Source of the DNA: Gymnopus androsaceus JB14
Taxonomy: Eukaryota; Basidiomycota; Agaricomycetes; Agaricales; Omphalotaceae
Length of the DNA stretch: 20,417 nucleotides
Direction: 5' to 3'
NCBI GenBank assembly: GCA_009733575.1
Contig: ML770089.1
Location: 1 to 20,417 of the forward strand
Part shown: positions 8,346-18,300 of the stretch, in pieces
How the letters are laid out: the number at the start of each line of letters is the position of its first letter
Numbering within the stretch: the stretch's first letter is position 1
Made by a program: the position numbers and the translations under genes
Notes under the pieces: model-generated
Told to the model about the DNA's origin: nothing
The model's input: only the letters and a program-made list of their open reading frames with translations
Databases searched by the model: none

Positions 8346-9919
8346 ATGAGCTCTGCTCGAATACAAGCTCTGCTGGCTGCTCCTGATACTGAGCAATCCA
8401 ATAAAAGCACAGTCTTATATCTCAACTCTAAATTCTCATCCTACGAAAACCTTGAAGACCTCGATGCAGAATTCAACGAGTTGGAAAAGTCTCAAGCCGA
8501 ATTAGCGTCCAATGTGCGTCTTTGACCAAATTCCTTCTTGTTGCGTTCATTCATCAAAAGTGCCATAGCTCAGCTTGCTTCTTCAAGCTTAAAAGTCAAT
8601 GCTTTAATTGCAGAAGCGAAATCCTCTGCTCATTCTCATGTTGAAACGGCCCAAAATTTGTCCTTGCTTCGACACTCACTCACGGATGAGCTCGTCGATC
8701 AAGGACTTCAGTCTCCCATGTCCAGCAAGCCCGGCTCATCTGCATTATTGGAAGACATTGAAACTCTGCGTCAAAATTTGAACGATTTGCAGGGAGTCAA
8801 AGGATGCGCATAGGTGGTCAAACACGTTCTGGAACTTAGGCAAGACATTGCTTCTCTTTTTAGTTTAAATAACTCACCTTGTCGCTCAGTGAATCCTCTA
8901 TTCAAGAGATTGAATCACTCCCTGCATCCTCTTCAATATCCGCGTCGCCCATCACATAGTTCCAAGCTCTCCAAGCATTCGTGTCAAGCGCAGCCAATGC
9001 ATGCTCATCTGCAGGCGGAGTTGGGAAGCAAAAGCTGCATCCCGTTGGTTTCTTAGAACGGGTCCGTGATAGGACCTGGGTCAATATCAAGAAACGTCTT
9101 CCATTGTCAGTTGCCGCGCATGTTTGCACCCGAAATGTATACTGACTTGCAGCTCAAGACCACTGTTGGATACAGCCGAACAGCTGCGCTGGCCTATGCC
9201 AGTAGACTACGGAAATGCCCGTCAGGACAAAAGAACGGCGTTTGAACACGCATTTATTTGTTCACTTCAGTTGCAACCAGTGTATGTTCTGCTGTTATTG
9301 GTTTCTCTTTTTCTCTTCCGCTTACTTTGATTTCATAGCTCGGAGAGTATCAATGCAAGCTCTGCTGAATTGCGTTCCGAGGAGGATGGAACATACCCTC
9401 TGGAAATTTTGATCCAACCCATCGCACTGATGTTCAAGTATCATTTTGAGGGTACAAGGCAAACGAATAGGCCGACAAGGTAAATACCCTCTCCTTGGAT
9501 ATCTCTTGCCTCTGAAAAAAAATTATTTTAGCCCGAGTATGTCGCACGTGTCTTGAAGATAGCCCACGACCATCGTCCTTTCGTGGATCGCGTCGTCCAG
9601 CATTTGCTCAAGTCTGCAGATCATAACTCCACCAATGCATGGGTTCATCTATTGACATATATTTAATGAAACTTGTTCTAATCCTACCATTTAGAGAGAA
9701 TTTACACACCTCCTCCTTCCCCTCTTGACCAATAAGCTTCGGAGGACAGTGCCGCCATTACTAGCCCATCCTTCCCTACTCGCTCATACCATCTACCAAT
9801 CCCTTTCCTTTGATAATGCTTTGAAGGGAGAAGGGTTCGAGCCAGACGGTACGTTGGGTTGCTCGAGAGGAGGTTCGGCGGAGTCTTGGGCAGACATTAG
9901 TGATGTCATTGAAGCTTAG
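8346..9919 (+). pseudogene. Truncated RINT1/Tip20-family pseudogene
   Basis: RINT1/Tip20 proteins belong to the Dsl1/NRZ tethering complex for Golgi-to-ER vesicles. Recognisable segments, in order: ARIQALLAAPDTEQS and LEDLDAEF (exon 1, 8346-8513), LSLLRHSLTDEL and LLEDIETLRQNL (from 8574), LERVRDRTWVNIKKRL (about 9050-9105), LRWPMPVDYG (about 9185-9215), LIQPIALMFKYHFEGTRQTNR (9400-9470), HRPFVDRVVQHLL (9570-9612) and REFTHLLLP / LLAHPSLLAHTIYQSLSFDNAL (from 9695). Introns of 52-60 nt remain at 8514-8573, 9282-9338, 9480-9531 and 9643-9694 (the last with a weak GTTCAT donor). Damage: TAG at 8811 (likely from CAG), TAG at 8957, and one base lost at 9471-9473 (RLDKPE became RPTR). Homology stops at WADISDVI, about half of a usual ~800-residue protein. 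Retained introns mean it is a DNA-level copy, not a retrocopy. Confidence 0.85.
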
Positions 9920-10165
9920 ATTTGACATGGGTTAGGGGGGCTCCTCTGTATCAGAACTAGCATGTATTGTGTGGTAGCTCAGCTGAAGTACCACCTGTAG
10001 ATTATATACAACTATTTTACATTTCATTATATACAGATCAATACGCAGCAATTGACAGGCATGTGGGGTGCGAAACAAGAAGACAGTACAGCTATCAGAA
10101 AACAGCTAAGCAACCTATGAATGAAATCAACAACAGTTCCTCAGTTGAAGGGGATTGCTTACCGG
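9920..10165. other. Short intergenic stretch
   Basis: The RINT1-like homology ends abruptly just before this AT-rich stretch. Nothing gene-like is seen. It contains the 3' flank of the minus-strand coiled-coil gene; a GTAAGC donor-like site lies just past that gene's stop codon. Confidence 0.4.
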
Positions 10166-10798
10166 CTAGAGATTGAAGTACTCTTCCAGGAGAGCGATTT
10201 GTTGCCTCCGAGATTGGCATTCAACCACCAAAATTTTTTTCAAAATCCTGACTTCATTCCGCAATCGCTCAACCTCAAGAGAAATTGGGGTGACGGTTGA
10301 CTCGGAAAGTGATGATGAAGAAGGTGAGCCTGAATGATTGCGATAACTTGAAGGTCTGTCTAGACTAATGGATCGTCGGAGCACCGTAGACCGTCTGTGG
10401 TGCGAACGGCCTTGAAGGGTAGTAGTCATCCCACTGTCAATAGGTATCTCTGGCAGAGGGTCTGATGGTGGGGGAAATGGAGGGGTTCCTCTGCGTGTAG
10501 AGCCTAGTGGCTTGACGAAGAGGTCATCGTCTTCTCCAGGTGTAGAATCACTGTCCATTATGAATCCTGAGCTATATCTGATGATTACAATCAAATACGC
10601 TCACCTGGAATTAATCTCAATCTCATATGCTTCTTCGCCTTCAACGCGTCTCCCATCCTGGCCTTTCTTGTCACGGTACATCCCATTCTGGCATTTCTTA
10701 TCGCGGTGCAGCCACGATTTCACTGCTCCTTGTATTTTTTTGTGAGGTTGGAGCGATTCTACGAAAGAAGCAGTGTGACCAGCGTTTGTCGAGATCAT
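10166..10798 (-). CDS. Small Ser/Pro-rich protein with C-terminal coiled coil
   Basis: The main exon has an internal ATG at 10558 (MDSDSTPGEDDDLF) and stops at 10166-10168. It encodes an acidic start, a proline-rich patch (PPFPPPSDPLPEIP), a basic Arg/Ser region (HHRRSTVLRRS), a Ser-rich linker and a final ~40-residue coiled coil (SLEVERLRNEVRILKKIL...LLEEYFNL). An upstream frame begins at ATG 10798 and carries an imperfect 10-residue repeat (HRDKKCQNGM / YRDKKGQDGR). It ends at a GTGAGC donor (10604). Joining to acceptor CATCAG (10578) keeps the frame but needs a 27-nt intron; the 38-nt alternative (to 10567) breaks it unless translation starts at 10558. I do not know the family. A transcription-factor-like or scaffold role is conceivable from the coiled coil only. 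Confidence 0.5.
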
Positions 10799-11041
10799 TG
10801 TGGTGGCACAAACAAGAGGACAGCGAGATCTGGATCTTGGATACAGTTCTCACGTGAGGGGCCTGTTTTGGGAAGGAGTCCAGACAGGTTCCATCGGCCA
10901 TTGGCGGCAGTTGGCGGCATGCCATCGATTGATATGAAGTGTAGATAGGAAACACTTTTCTTCCAAGTTTCGTTCTTGTTTCTTTTGCTTCATTTTCATT
11001 CCTTTATTGATCTGATGCCGGGCGTGTGCAAGGGCGTAAAA

Positions 11042-11099
11042 AGGATTAGTTGACTCAAAATTTTGGGGCAAACAGAGCAGTGGTTAATGAGTGAACACG
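11042..11099 (+). repeat. Partial copy of the right-end 119-bp repeat
   Basis: The sequence AGTTGACTCAAAA...GCAAACAGAGCAGTGGTTAATGAG...GAACAC matches the right half of the units at 19761-19879 and 19909-20027 with few differences. The left half is missing. Confidence 0.8.
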
Positions 11100-11229
11100 T
11101 AAAATCACCTCAAATTTGTGTTGAAAATGGGATGAGTGTACAGGACTATAATGAATGAATGAGATTATTTGGGTAAACGTTGAATAACGCACAATTGAAA
11201 CCAGTCCATCGACGCAAATCTCAGCTTCT

Positions 11230-11405
11230 AATCTTTCACTGTCCGACTAGAAGTTGTATCGAAGGCGTTCTAGATACTTATACGTTCGGTCTAGAGTTGT
11301 AGCCGGAAGAGTTTAGATAGATTAATTTGGCCTGAATTCAGGTCCAATAAGTGGGGCAGCTGGAGAGACGCGGGACAAGGTAGTCAATATTCGAGGACGA
11401 TTAAG
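11230..11405. repeat. Dispersed repeat, copy 2
   Basis: Resembles 6170-6345. At its centre is an almost perfect palindrome, TTGGCCTGAATTCAGG(T)CCAA at 11327-11347, with one unpaired base. Confidence 0.55.
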
Positions 11406-11503
11406 ACATAACCGGACAAGTTGCTGAACATTAAATAACACAAGCAGAGTTGACGGAGAGTTATGTATCCCAAAAGAAGGTTTTGGCCCGATTTCAAGCC
11501 AAT

Positions 11504-12148
11504 CACACCGCCAATGATTATACTTCAGTCGGGCTGAAGTACTTTGAGAAATGAATTATTTCAGTACATAAGATAAATTTACCTTTTCATACAAGTATAT
11601 AAAATAAATATTTCAATGAACTTATGAAGGAATTACATTCAGACCCTCCGAATTTTAAATTTTAAACAGACGTTCAAAAAAACACTTTTCAATTGAGCTC
11701 TGAAAACAATAGTTTTGATGCGGACTGAATACTTTTGCTTCACAATAAGAGCAAAAGTAACTATTTCAAAGAACCTTTCAGCTGGTTCCCGAAAGACAAT
11801 ACTTCAATTCTCGGGCCGGACCGGGCCGCTGCCAAACCAGACAGCGAAAGGCAATCTTTCAATGAAAGATTGAATTGTTCTTTGAAACAATTACTTTTAC
11901 TCTTATTGTGAAAGGAGGGCTTTCAAGTCCACATTGAAACTATTGTTTCCAGAGTCCGATTGAAAGCTTTCCTTTCGCACATCTATATAAATTTCTAAAT
12001 TCAGAATGTCAGAATTTAATTTTTTCTCTACTCTATTGAAATATACATCTTCCGTATTTTTCTGAAAAAGTACACTTCGTATAGGGATTGAATTTATTTA
12101 TTTCCCATTATGCTTCAGCCAAGCTGAAGCATAATTATTGGCGGTGTG
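11504..12148. mobile_element. 645-bp hairpin (foldback) non-autonomous DNA element
   Basis: The two halves are inverted copies of each other around a centre near 11820-11840. Termini are CACACCGCCAAT and its complement ATTGGCGGTGTG, flanked on both sides by AAT, a probable 3-bp target duplication. Each end carries its own 21-bp hairpin (11521-11541 and 12111-12131, CTTCAG...CTGAAG). Inner arms match at long range, for example CACAATAAGAG(C/T)AAAAGTAA...TTTCAAAGAAC around 11740-11775 against 11877-11911. There is no long open frame, so it would need a transposase from elsewhere. A 3-bp duplication with ends starting CAC is compatible with CACTA-type or PIF/Harbinger-type elements; I cannot choose. 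Confidence 0.85.
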
Positions 12149-12505
12149 AATGGAACAAGGATCGACCTGAATTCGTGCCAAGCAATCTCTGAAACAATAT
12201 TTGTGTCCGCCTCAGATTCTCAAGGATTGTATCACTCCTCTGAGCCACAGTCTTTCCCAGAAGAAACCGGGTCCTACATTGATTCCACGAAACCTCCCTC
12301 TTCCGAATCGGAAGGGTCTAACAATGACTCGGAGAACTCGGACTGGAAGCCGGGGTCGTCAGCAGAGTCGATGGAATCCCCTCCAGCTTCACGTCATTCC
12401 ATTTCTTCTGTAAAACAATTTCAGATGGATAATGAAGACAACTGCTCGCCTCAGCCACTCACTCTGGTAGTGACCAACGCCTATAAGAAAAGTGGCGCTG
12501 AATAA
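12146..12505 (+). CDS. Ser/Glu-rich open frame starting at the element's edge
   Basis: An open frame of about 119 codons runs from the right terminus of the hairpin element to TAA. There is no ATG near its start; the first in-frame Met is well inside. The product is Ser-, Glu- and Asp-rich (SSESEGSNNDSENSDW) and looks intrinsically disordered. Normal CpG content and biased codon use suggest that it is an exon of a gene interrupted by the element, but no partner exon is evident to the left. Function unknown. Confidence 0.3.
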   Translation: MNGTRIDLNSCQAISETIFVSASDSQGLYHSSEPQSFPEETGSYIDSTKPPSSESEGSNNDSENSDWKPGSSAESMESPPASRHSISSVKQFQMDNEDNCSPQPLTLVVTNAYKKSGAE

Positions 12506-12944
12506 GCTTCGGCGCTTAAAAAAAAGCAGATTGGAATTCGGATGGTAAACAATAGATTCTAGGAGAATTTTCAGAGCAGAAGAAAGCACGGCTACGGAAA
12601 TTATAGGAATAGACTGGTTGTGCTGCAAACAAATTCAAATCAATATAGAGACTAAAAAACAAATTGAATATAAGAATATACCGTTCTGAGCCATGATTTT
12701 TGGCCTGAAAACCCCTGCATTTTCTGCGGAACCTCCTTAGCACCAAGATCCTGCTTCGCTGTATAGACAATACGTGCAGAGGTAGATGACGATTAAGTTC
12801 CTTGACCTCTTCTCCCAGCTCCACGTTCAAGTTTCGCCATTTCGATGTACTCCCGGGAGGACGTGAGAATGGAATGGGGGCCACGAAGAATTGCGAGAGG
12901 AGAGGTAAGAAAGAATCAGCGCAATCGCAATTCGTCGGAATTTA
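12506..12944. other. Intergenic, no confident gene
   Basis: Contains a minus-strand frame (12516-12884) whose first part (GSTSKWRNLNVELGEEVKEL) looks coding-like, then turns AT-rich and hydrophobic. Near 12696-12714 a half copy of the recurrent palindrome motif occurs (TTTTTGGCCTGAAAA). No family recognised. Confidence 0.35.
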
Positions 12945-13093
12945 CACAGGAAGCAAGTTGCCATAAGTTTGCCGGGATTACCGTGAACTTACTATAAACT
13001 AACGCTGGCCGCAATGTAATTTCACTGTCTTAGCACTTGTTTATCGTAATTTCACTGTAAGTCTGGTGGGCTTACGGTAGCTTGCTTCCTGTG
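12945..13093. mobile_element. 149-bp MITE with TTA target duplication
   Basis: Inverted termini CACAGGAAGCAAG(T)TGCC(A)TAAG and its complement at the right end (CTTACGGTAGCTTGCTTCCTGTG) match over about 23 bases with few mismatches. TTA lies directly outside both ends. A 3-bp TTA/TAA duplication is the signature of PIF/Harbinger elements, so this is probably a MITE of that superfamily. An internal near-repeat, GTAATTTCACTGT, occurs twice. No coding capacity. Confidence 0.85.
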
Positions 13094-13118
13094 TTAAAGC
13101 CAGTGGTTCAAGAACAAG

Positions 13119-13706
13119 ATGGTGAGTTGTGTGACATGACGGCGTCCAGTATTCAGTAACGTAACACAGGTCTCCTTGGTCCGACGCATCTACTCGATGG
13201 ACTCTGCAGAGCCGCTTACAGCCCCAATGTCCTTTCTTCTGGGCATCATGCTTTCTTCACGTCAACTTCAGCTTGTAGCTGAGCATAAACTTACTGCAGA
13301 AGAATTAGCTCTGGTATGCCTTTGCGATCAACCGACACTTCCACAAAGCCAACTTGCACCAAGTCATTATCTCTGCACCTCCCGAAGTGAAGTCAGACGA
13401 CAAGGACTATCACCTTGACCTTGACGCCTACACTGTCATGCCCTCTTTTGATGGCAATGGCAAACCTCCCAAACCAAACCCCAAAGAACTTCGTCCAGCT
13501 TGGAAGAAATTTAAAATGACTTTTCCTCTGGAAGTTAGAAAGCAGCTATCAGGTGTTCAGGTCGGTGTGATGCGCTGGCCAAAATACTACTCTGGTGTGT
13601 TCAAGTTAGCAGCAGCATTCTTGCTCTTCAGCCGATCTCATCTTTTATAGAACTTCTATGGCTCGACATTGACATGTGGAAATGTATCCATGCAGCGTGG
13701 CGTTGA
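13119..13706 (+). CDS. Possible small multi-exon gene, unidentified
   Basis: A model with an intron directly after the ATG (13122-13169, GTGAGT...ACACAG) gives MVSLVRRIYSMDSAEPL. Further introns at 13314-13392 (weak acceptor) and 13595-13650 (GTGTGT...TTATAG) keep the frame to a TGA at 13704, about 134 residues. The middle exon reads well (DDKDYHLDLDAYTVMPSFDG, ELRPAWKKFKMTFPLEVRK) and ends ELLWLDIDMWKCIHAAWR. I recognise no domain. It begins 25 bases after the 149-bp MITE and lies just left of the CpG-poor region. It could also be a fragment of a transposon gene. Confidence 0.35.
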
Positions 13707-14042
13707 ATTCACAAAGAAGACAGAAACTGCTCAGACTAGAGATCTTGCAACTCAGTGAGAATTAGATGTTCCAGAGCTGCATATGAGTTGAATTTGGCTA
13801 TTTGGTATTTAGTTTGTGGTGTTGTGTACTGGAATTGTATATAAATATTGCCTTGATCTCGGATTCTGATAGACATCAGTATCTATGTCAATCTCCTCAA
13901 GCTTCTGGTTCTGGTTAAGTAGCCATAGAAGGAAATGTAGAATCCCTTGGACTTGGTGCCAGCACTAGGAAAAATTAAAACTAGATAAGAATCACTCTGA
14001 ATGCCCCTGTGCAAATTGTGGAAGCATAACAGACCTTTTTGT

Positions 14043-15142
14043 TCAAAGCAGGAAGGATATCACTTCAATTCTGGACAACAGCACATCAAGCAGTGTGGAA
14101 AACACAAATGGATCATTGACAAGAAACCAATGGTCTTTGCTTACTTGAACAATCTCAGAATTGTCATCAGCTGATTCCCACTTCCAAAATGAAGACTCCA
14201 ACCCTGCTGGACCTCCAATGCTTGCCATTCCAATGGCCCGGCAATTAGACATCCAAAGGTCCTTCATGTATCCTTTCAACTGCCTGATAGCATCCCCCTT
14301 CTTTAGTGTCTTGTTCTTGGAAATGACAACAATTTCCCTTCTTTCCTTAGTGATGAAGTCGGGCTTCTTGGAGTTAAGCTGCCCAGGTGTATTGTCAACA
14401 AGTCTGCCAAAGTCATCTCCAGCAGTGTTGGGAATGAATGAGGGGAAGTCCTTGTAATCTACCAGTCCAGGAGGAAGATGGTGAGGCTTTTGAGCAACCC
14501 AAGATGTATTTGGAGAAGAGGTGCATTTGGGAAGGAATGTGGAGGACTCTTCATCATCATCATCTCCGAGATCAACCCATTTAATATTAGGGAAAGCACC
14601 AAGGAAAGAAGTATCTCCTTGAGCAACTTGTGTAGAGAAATCTTCAGGAAAGTCCACTTCTTCATTGTAGGTTGCCTGAGGTGCAACACAATATCCCAGC
14701 ACTGGAGCAAAGATATAGTTTAAAATAACTGAAATGGCTGAATCAATCTCCCACTCATAGAATCTTGCATAACCTTCTTGTGCATTGTTCACCATTTTCT
14801 GTTTCAATTCTGGAACAATTCTGGGTGGGAAAGCAGTCGGAATATGGTATAGATAACCATTCAAATCAACAGTGTAAGACTGGCATAAGTAATCAACATA
14901 TAATTAACCAAGATTGAATAAGGATAAATATCACTGCACATGTTGGGCCCATTCTGTTAATACAGTATCAATTTCTCAGACTGCTTTCGCTTGCCATTAA
15001 ACAAAAAATAAACTAGATGCTTGATGTAGTTGAGAAGGACTTATATACTTACAGTGTCTTCACCAAGCAAATTCTTTATTGCTTCTTTCGCTGCTTTGAG
15101 AGCCTCAAACTGGCTTGTCTTTATTGGATGTATAGCATTCAT
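14043..15142 (-). CDS. Hypothetical protein with degenerate PD-(D/E)XK-like motif
   Basis: Two exons: 15142-15053 (MNAIHPIKTSQFEALKAAKE..., 30 codons) and 14879-14043, separated by a 173-nt intron (GTAAGT...TGCCAG), longer than others here. The product is about 308 residues with no internal stop. The N-terminal part is Tyr- and Phe-rich (GYLYHIPTAFPP, ARFYEWEIDSAI); an acidic loop (DLGDDDDEESS) follows. Then KKPDFITKERREIVVISKNK...RQLKGYMKDLW resembles the nuclease core P-D...(E)xK...Q found in many fungal orphan proteins, but Ser or Lys stands where the catalytic Glu is expected. I infer a nuclease-fold protein, perhaps inactive and perhaps transposon-linked. The gene has only four CpG sites in exon 2 yet stays open, and a 204-bp hairpin element ends 24 bases upstream of its ATG. 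Confidence 0.6.
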
Positions 15143-15165
15143 CGGAGCTCAAGGTTATAAGAAGT

Positions 15166-15369
15166 TATATTGCCTGTTGCATTAGGTTCTATAGGTCAAC
15201 AATTTTGTGAACTTGTTTGTTTGGGCCGAGAAATGAATGGAAAACTATGGAAACGGGAGGCCCAGGCTGAAATGAATGTAACTGTGCATAGCCCTTCATT
15301 CATTTTGGGCCTAAATAAACAAGTTCAAAAATCTTCGGACCTATAGAACCTAATGCAACAGGCAATATA
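15166..15369. mobile_element. 204-bp hairpin MITE
   Basis: The arms are near-perfect inverted copies: TATATTGCCTGTTGCATTAG and onward on the left pairs with the complement of CTAATGCAACAGGCAATATA on the right over at least 60 bases. Weaker pairing continues inward through GGGCC and AATGAATG blocks to the centre. The TATA at both tips fits a TA target duplication, as for Tc1/mariner-type MITEs, but the palindromic tip hides the exact edge. No coding capacity. Confidence 0.85.
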
Positions 15370-18300
15370 AACAAACAGTCGTAACAATTGATAATGTTGG
15401 ATCAAGGTTGGATATCTGGATTGTGACTCAGTGTGTGAAACTCCAGCTTCATTTCTCACAAACTTTGCTGTTATTTATGCATATGTATTGTACCATACAA
15501 TGTACATTGCCTGAAAATTGGGGTGCCAGTTATTGATGTCTTAGGGTTAGGGCAAAGTGGGCCAGCGCCGGGTGCATGGCAGTTACTCATATTTGTGCTA
15601 TGCTGTTTTTGGAAATTTCAAAAATTATTATTATTGAGATCCATAACAGCCTACTATACTCCTCCTTTGCCTTCCCAAGTGTTGCCCAACTTCATCTTCC
15701 ATTCCAATTGCCTCAAACATTGGTGTTGGCCCTAGCAGGAAAGTAATGGCAGTGTCGAAGGCTGAAGCAGGCGTTGGAGCTACGTTGGAGGTGTATTTGG
15801 GCAACAAAATAAAACCATGGACTAACCCACGAACACCTATTTGTCAAGTGCTGCAAAGATGGAAGGCATTGTTACGTGTAAGCATCCAAGGAAACTGTAT
15901 AGGTTACATGGGAAAGGTGGTAGAATAGTTGATTCCTCTGATGATTTCAAGTCCGGGAGGGCAGGACCAATGGGAAAGCCACTCGGATGTCCAAGACGTG
16001 GAAGGCGGATGGCAAAGAGTTTGAAAGTGATTCATAAAATTCCATGATCATTTACCCTGCGCAGGCAGTAGGAGGCAAGTAGGTAGAGATTGGGGCTTGG
16101 AAATAAGTGAAAAGCTAGATATGATGGAGGTCAGTGCTGTGAATGAAATGATATGTGAATGCAACATACCAGGTTGCCAATGTCACAACCAACCAGAGTA
16201 ATGAATCAAATTTCTTGTGATAGAATCGCCGGTTCCAGTGGGATAAAGGAGGAGGGTGTAGCCAGTAGGATGGAGGTCGAGGAATGTCAAAATAATACTA
16301 ATAGTGAGAATCCAAAAGAAAGATGTCAGAGGTAAAATAGATGAACTGCACAGCCTTTATGGGCTTGTACATGGTATCGACAAGTAGGAGCCAGTAGCAG
16401 GAGGGAAAGACAAGTGACAAAAAGACTAACCTCGATTTGAGGAATACTGCTGGCAGTAATTACTAATTAGTGGAGTGAGCTGTTTTGGAAAAGCAATGAA
16501 CCAATAAAGATGATAAATTACTCTTTATTTACCCACAAAAGCATCCACCTAGTCTTGATGACCAATAATTAAGGTACAAGAAGAGTGAAAGATGGTGGTG
16601 GTCTGCAGTTAAGAGTTGGGCACTCATGCAATATTCTAATCTGCAAGCTTATTGTTATTGAATAAACTATTGCTATAAATTGTACCATACAACTGACAAA
16701 ATGTAAGTAAAAGTGAATGTTGGCCTGTGTAGCATAGCTGTGCAGTTAGATATGCTGCATGACTTGGGTGTACAACTGAGCTGGAGCTTGCAGTTATACA
16801 ACAGGGGAAAAAGGGAGATGCAATATGTTGTCCAGAGAAGACGCATTGTGCCCATCATGTGGTAGTGTAGTAATAAAGAAGAATGAGAACCGCCCTAAGT
16901 TGTAAGATTGGGTTTCAGGTGATAAAGGCAGAGGGATGCAAAGGGTACTGGAATAGAAGGGGTTGGAGCTGGAGCAATTACAGTGTGTGCCTGGAGAGAT
17001 AATTGAGTGGCAAGTACTTGAAGGAGTGGGGGAGCAGTAGTCATTGATGGCAATGAATCCAATGCAAAGCAAGGAAATCAGTTAGGGAGGCAGCTTGTTT
17101 AACAATTGTGGTGAGACAGCTGCTAACCATTCAAACAAGTGGCAGCCAACTGTTCAAATGGGAAGAATGAAATGGCAGGAGGAAGAAAGGAAAGGAACAG
17201 TAATTAGTTTTATAATAATTAATCAATGATTTGACATACATAGACCCATGAGAATTCCTTCCCTGATCCAATATCCTACCACGGCAAGCTGAGTTGTTGA
17301 TTGATGCAGGAAAAGGTATTGGCGGTCTTGACATTGGAGATAGTGGTGGTAGCAAAAAAAGGATTGTTGGGTGCTCAATTGTTGATGGCAATGATGAGCA
17401 GCTTCTCGTGAATGTTGAGCTTCAGACCACTCAACATCAAATCTAAAAAAGGTAGTAATTAGTGAATGTAAAAACACAGCGGAACATCACTCATACCTCA
17501 CTTATACCTGCCTGTTGATGACCCCATATTCCATAGTGCATGGCCAAGGAATACATGAGTCATGAAATTAAATCCTAGGATTTTAACAAACCTTCCAAAG
17601 GGTCTTCTGGGTGGTGCTGCTCTCCATCTTCCTCCTAACCTTTCACGCTGACTTGATATAAGTTGAGTACCACTGCCATTGGAAAATCAATGCCAGCAGA
17701 GCGAGCATGCGCTGTGAGTGCATCCTTGTTTGTGGAGCTCCGTTCCACATTCCAAATACACTGGTAACACTGTGATGCACTAGCTTCTGCATCTAGAGAA
17801 TGCATCGGAGTGCCAGAGGGCATTGAATATGGCATGATTGCTTTTCAGAGCTGCTGAGAGATTCACTTGTCAAGAGGAGTGAGGGAAGGATTTGACCATG
17901 GGCATGTTGATCCTGGGATGTGACTCGCTGTTGGCACAACCATCTTGCATTCATACATGAGATGCAAGGCCAGGAGGTTGCAAGCCATTCCTAAATAATT
18001 ATAAGTTAGTTAGCGGTCTAGAATTATAGAAAATCCATGTACCAAATCCCCAAATTCTCTCCCCTTTTCACAAACTCTTGCTGGGCATTGATCCTGGTAA
18101 AGTCAGTTAGAGAGCAGCAGGAAGTTTGTAATATTTGCAGGAGGGCCAGTGGTCTTCCCAGCCAGATTCAGTGGGTCAGTGGGTCATTGTGGGTTACAAA
18201 AGAAGAAGCACTTATGGGTTAGGCAAATGCTGTAGGATACGTGCATCCTGGTATATTACACTTGGATCCAGCTAAAGCAATCAGCGTTTTGGGATATTCT

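Larger units (their letters stand above)
10960..11503. other. Intergenic, repeat-bearing
   Basis: No gene seen. It contains a partial copy of the 119-bp repeat found twice at the right end (11042-11099), the second dispersed-repeat copy (11230-11405) and a degenerate palindrome at 11482-11502 immediately left of the hairpin element. Confidence 0.5.

Noticed and set aside
9830..9845. GGTTCGAGCC as a tRNA B box
   Set aside because: It lies within RINT1-like coding sequence, and no A box or cloverleaf surrounds it.
15540..15556. TTAGGGTTAGGG as telomeric sequence
   Set aside because: Only two units, internal, with unrelated DNA on both sides.
17300..17446. Resemblance of KKRIVGCSIVD to a ribosomal protein S6 segment
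   Set aside because: The match is a few residues only, and the surrounding sequence does not follow that family.
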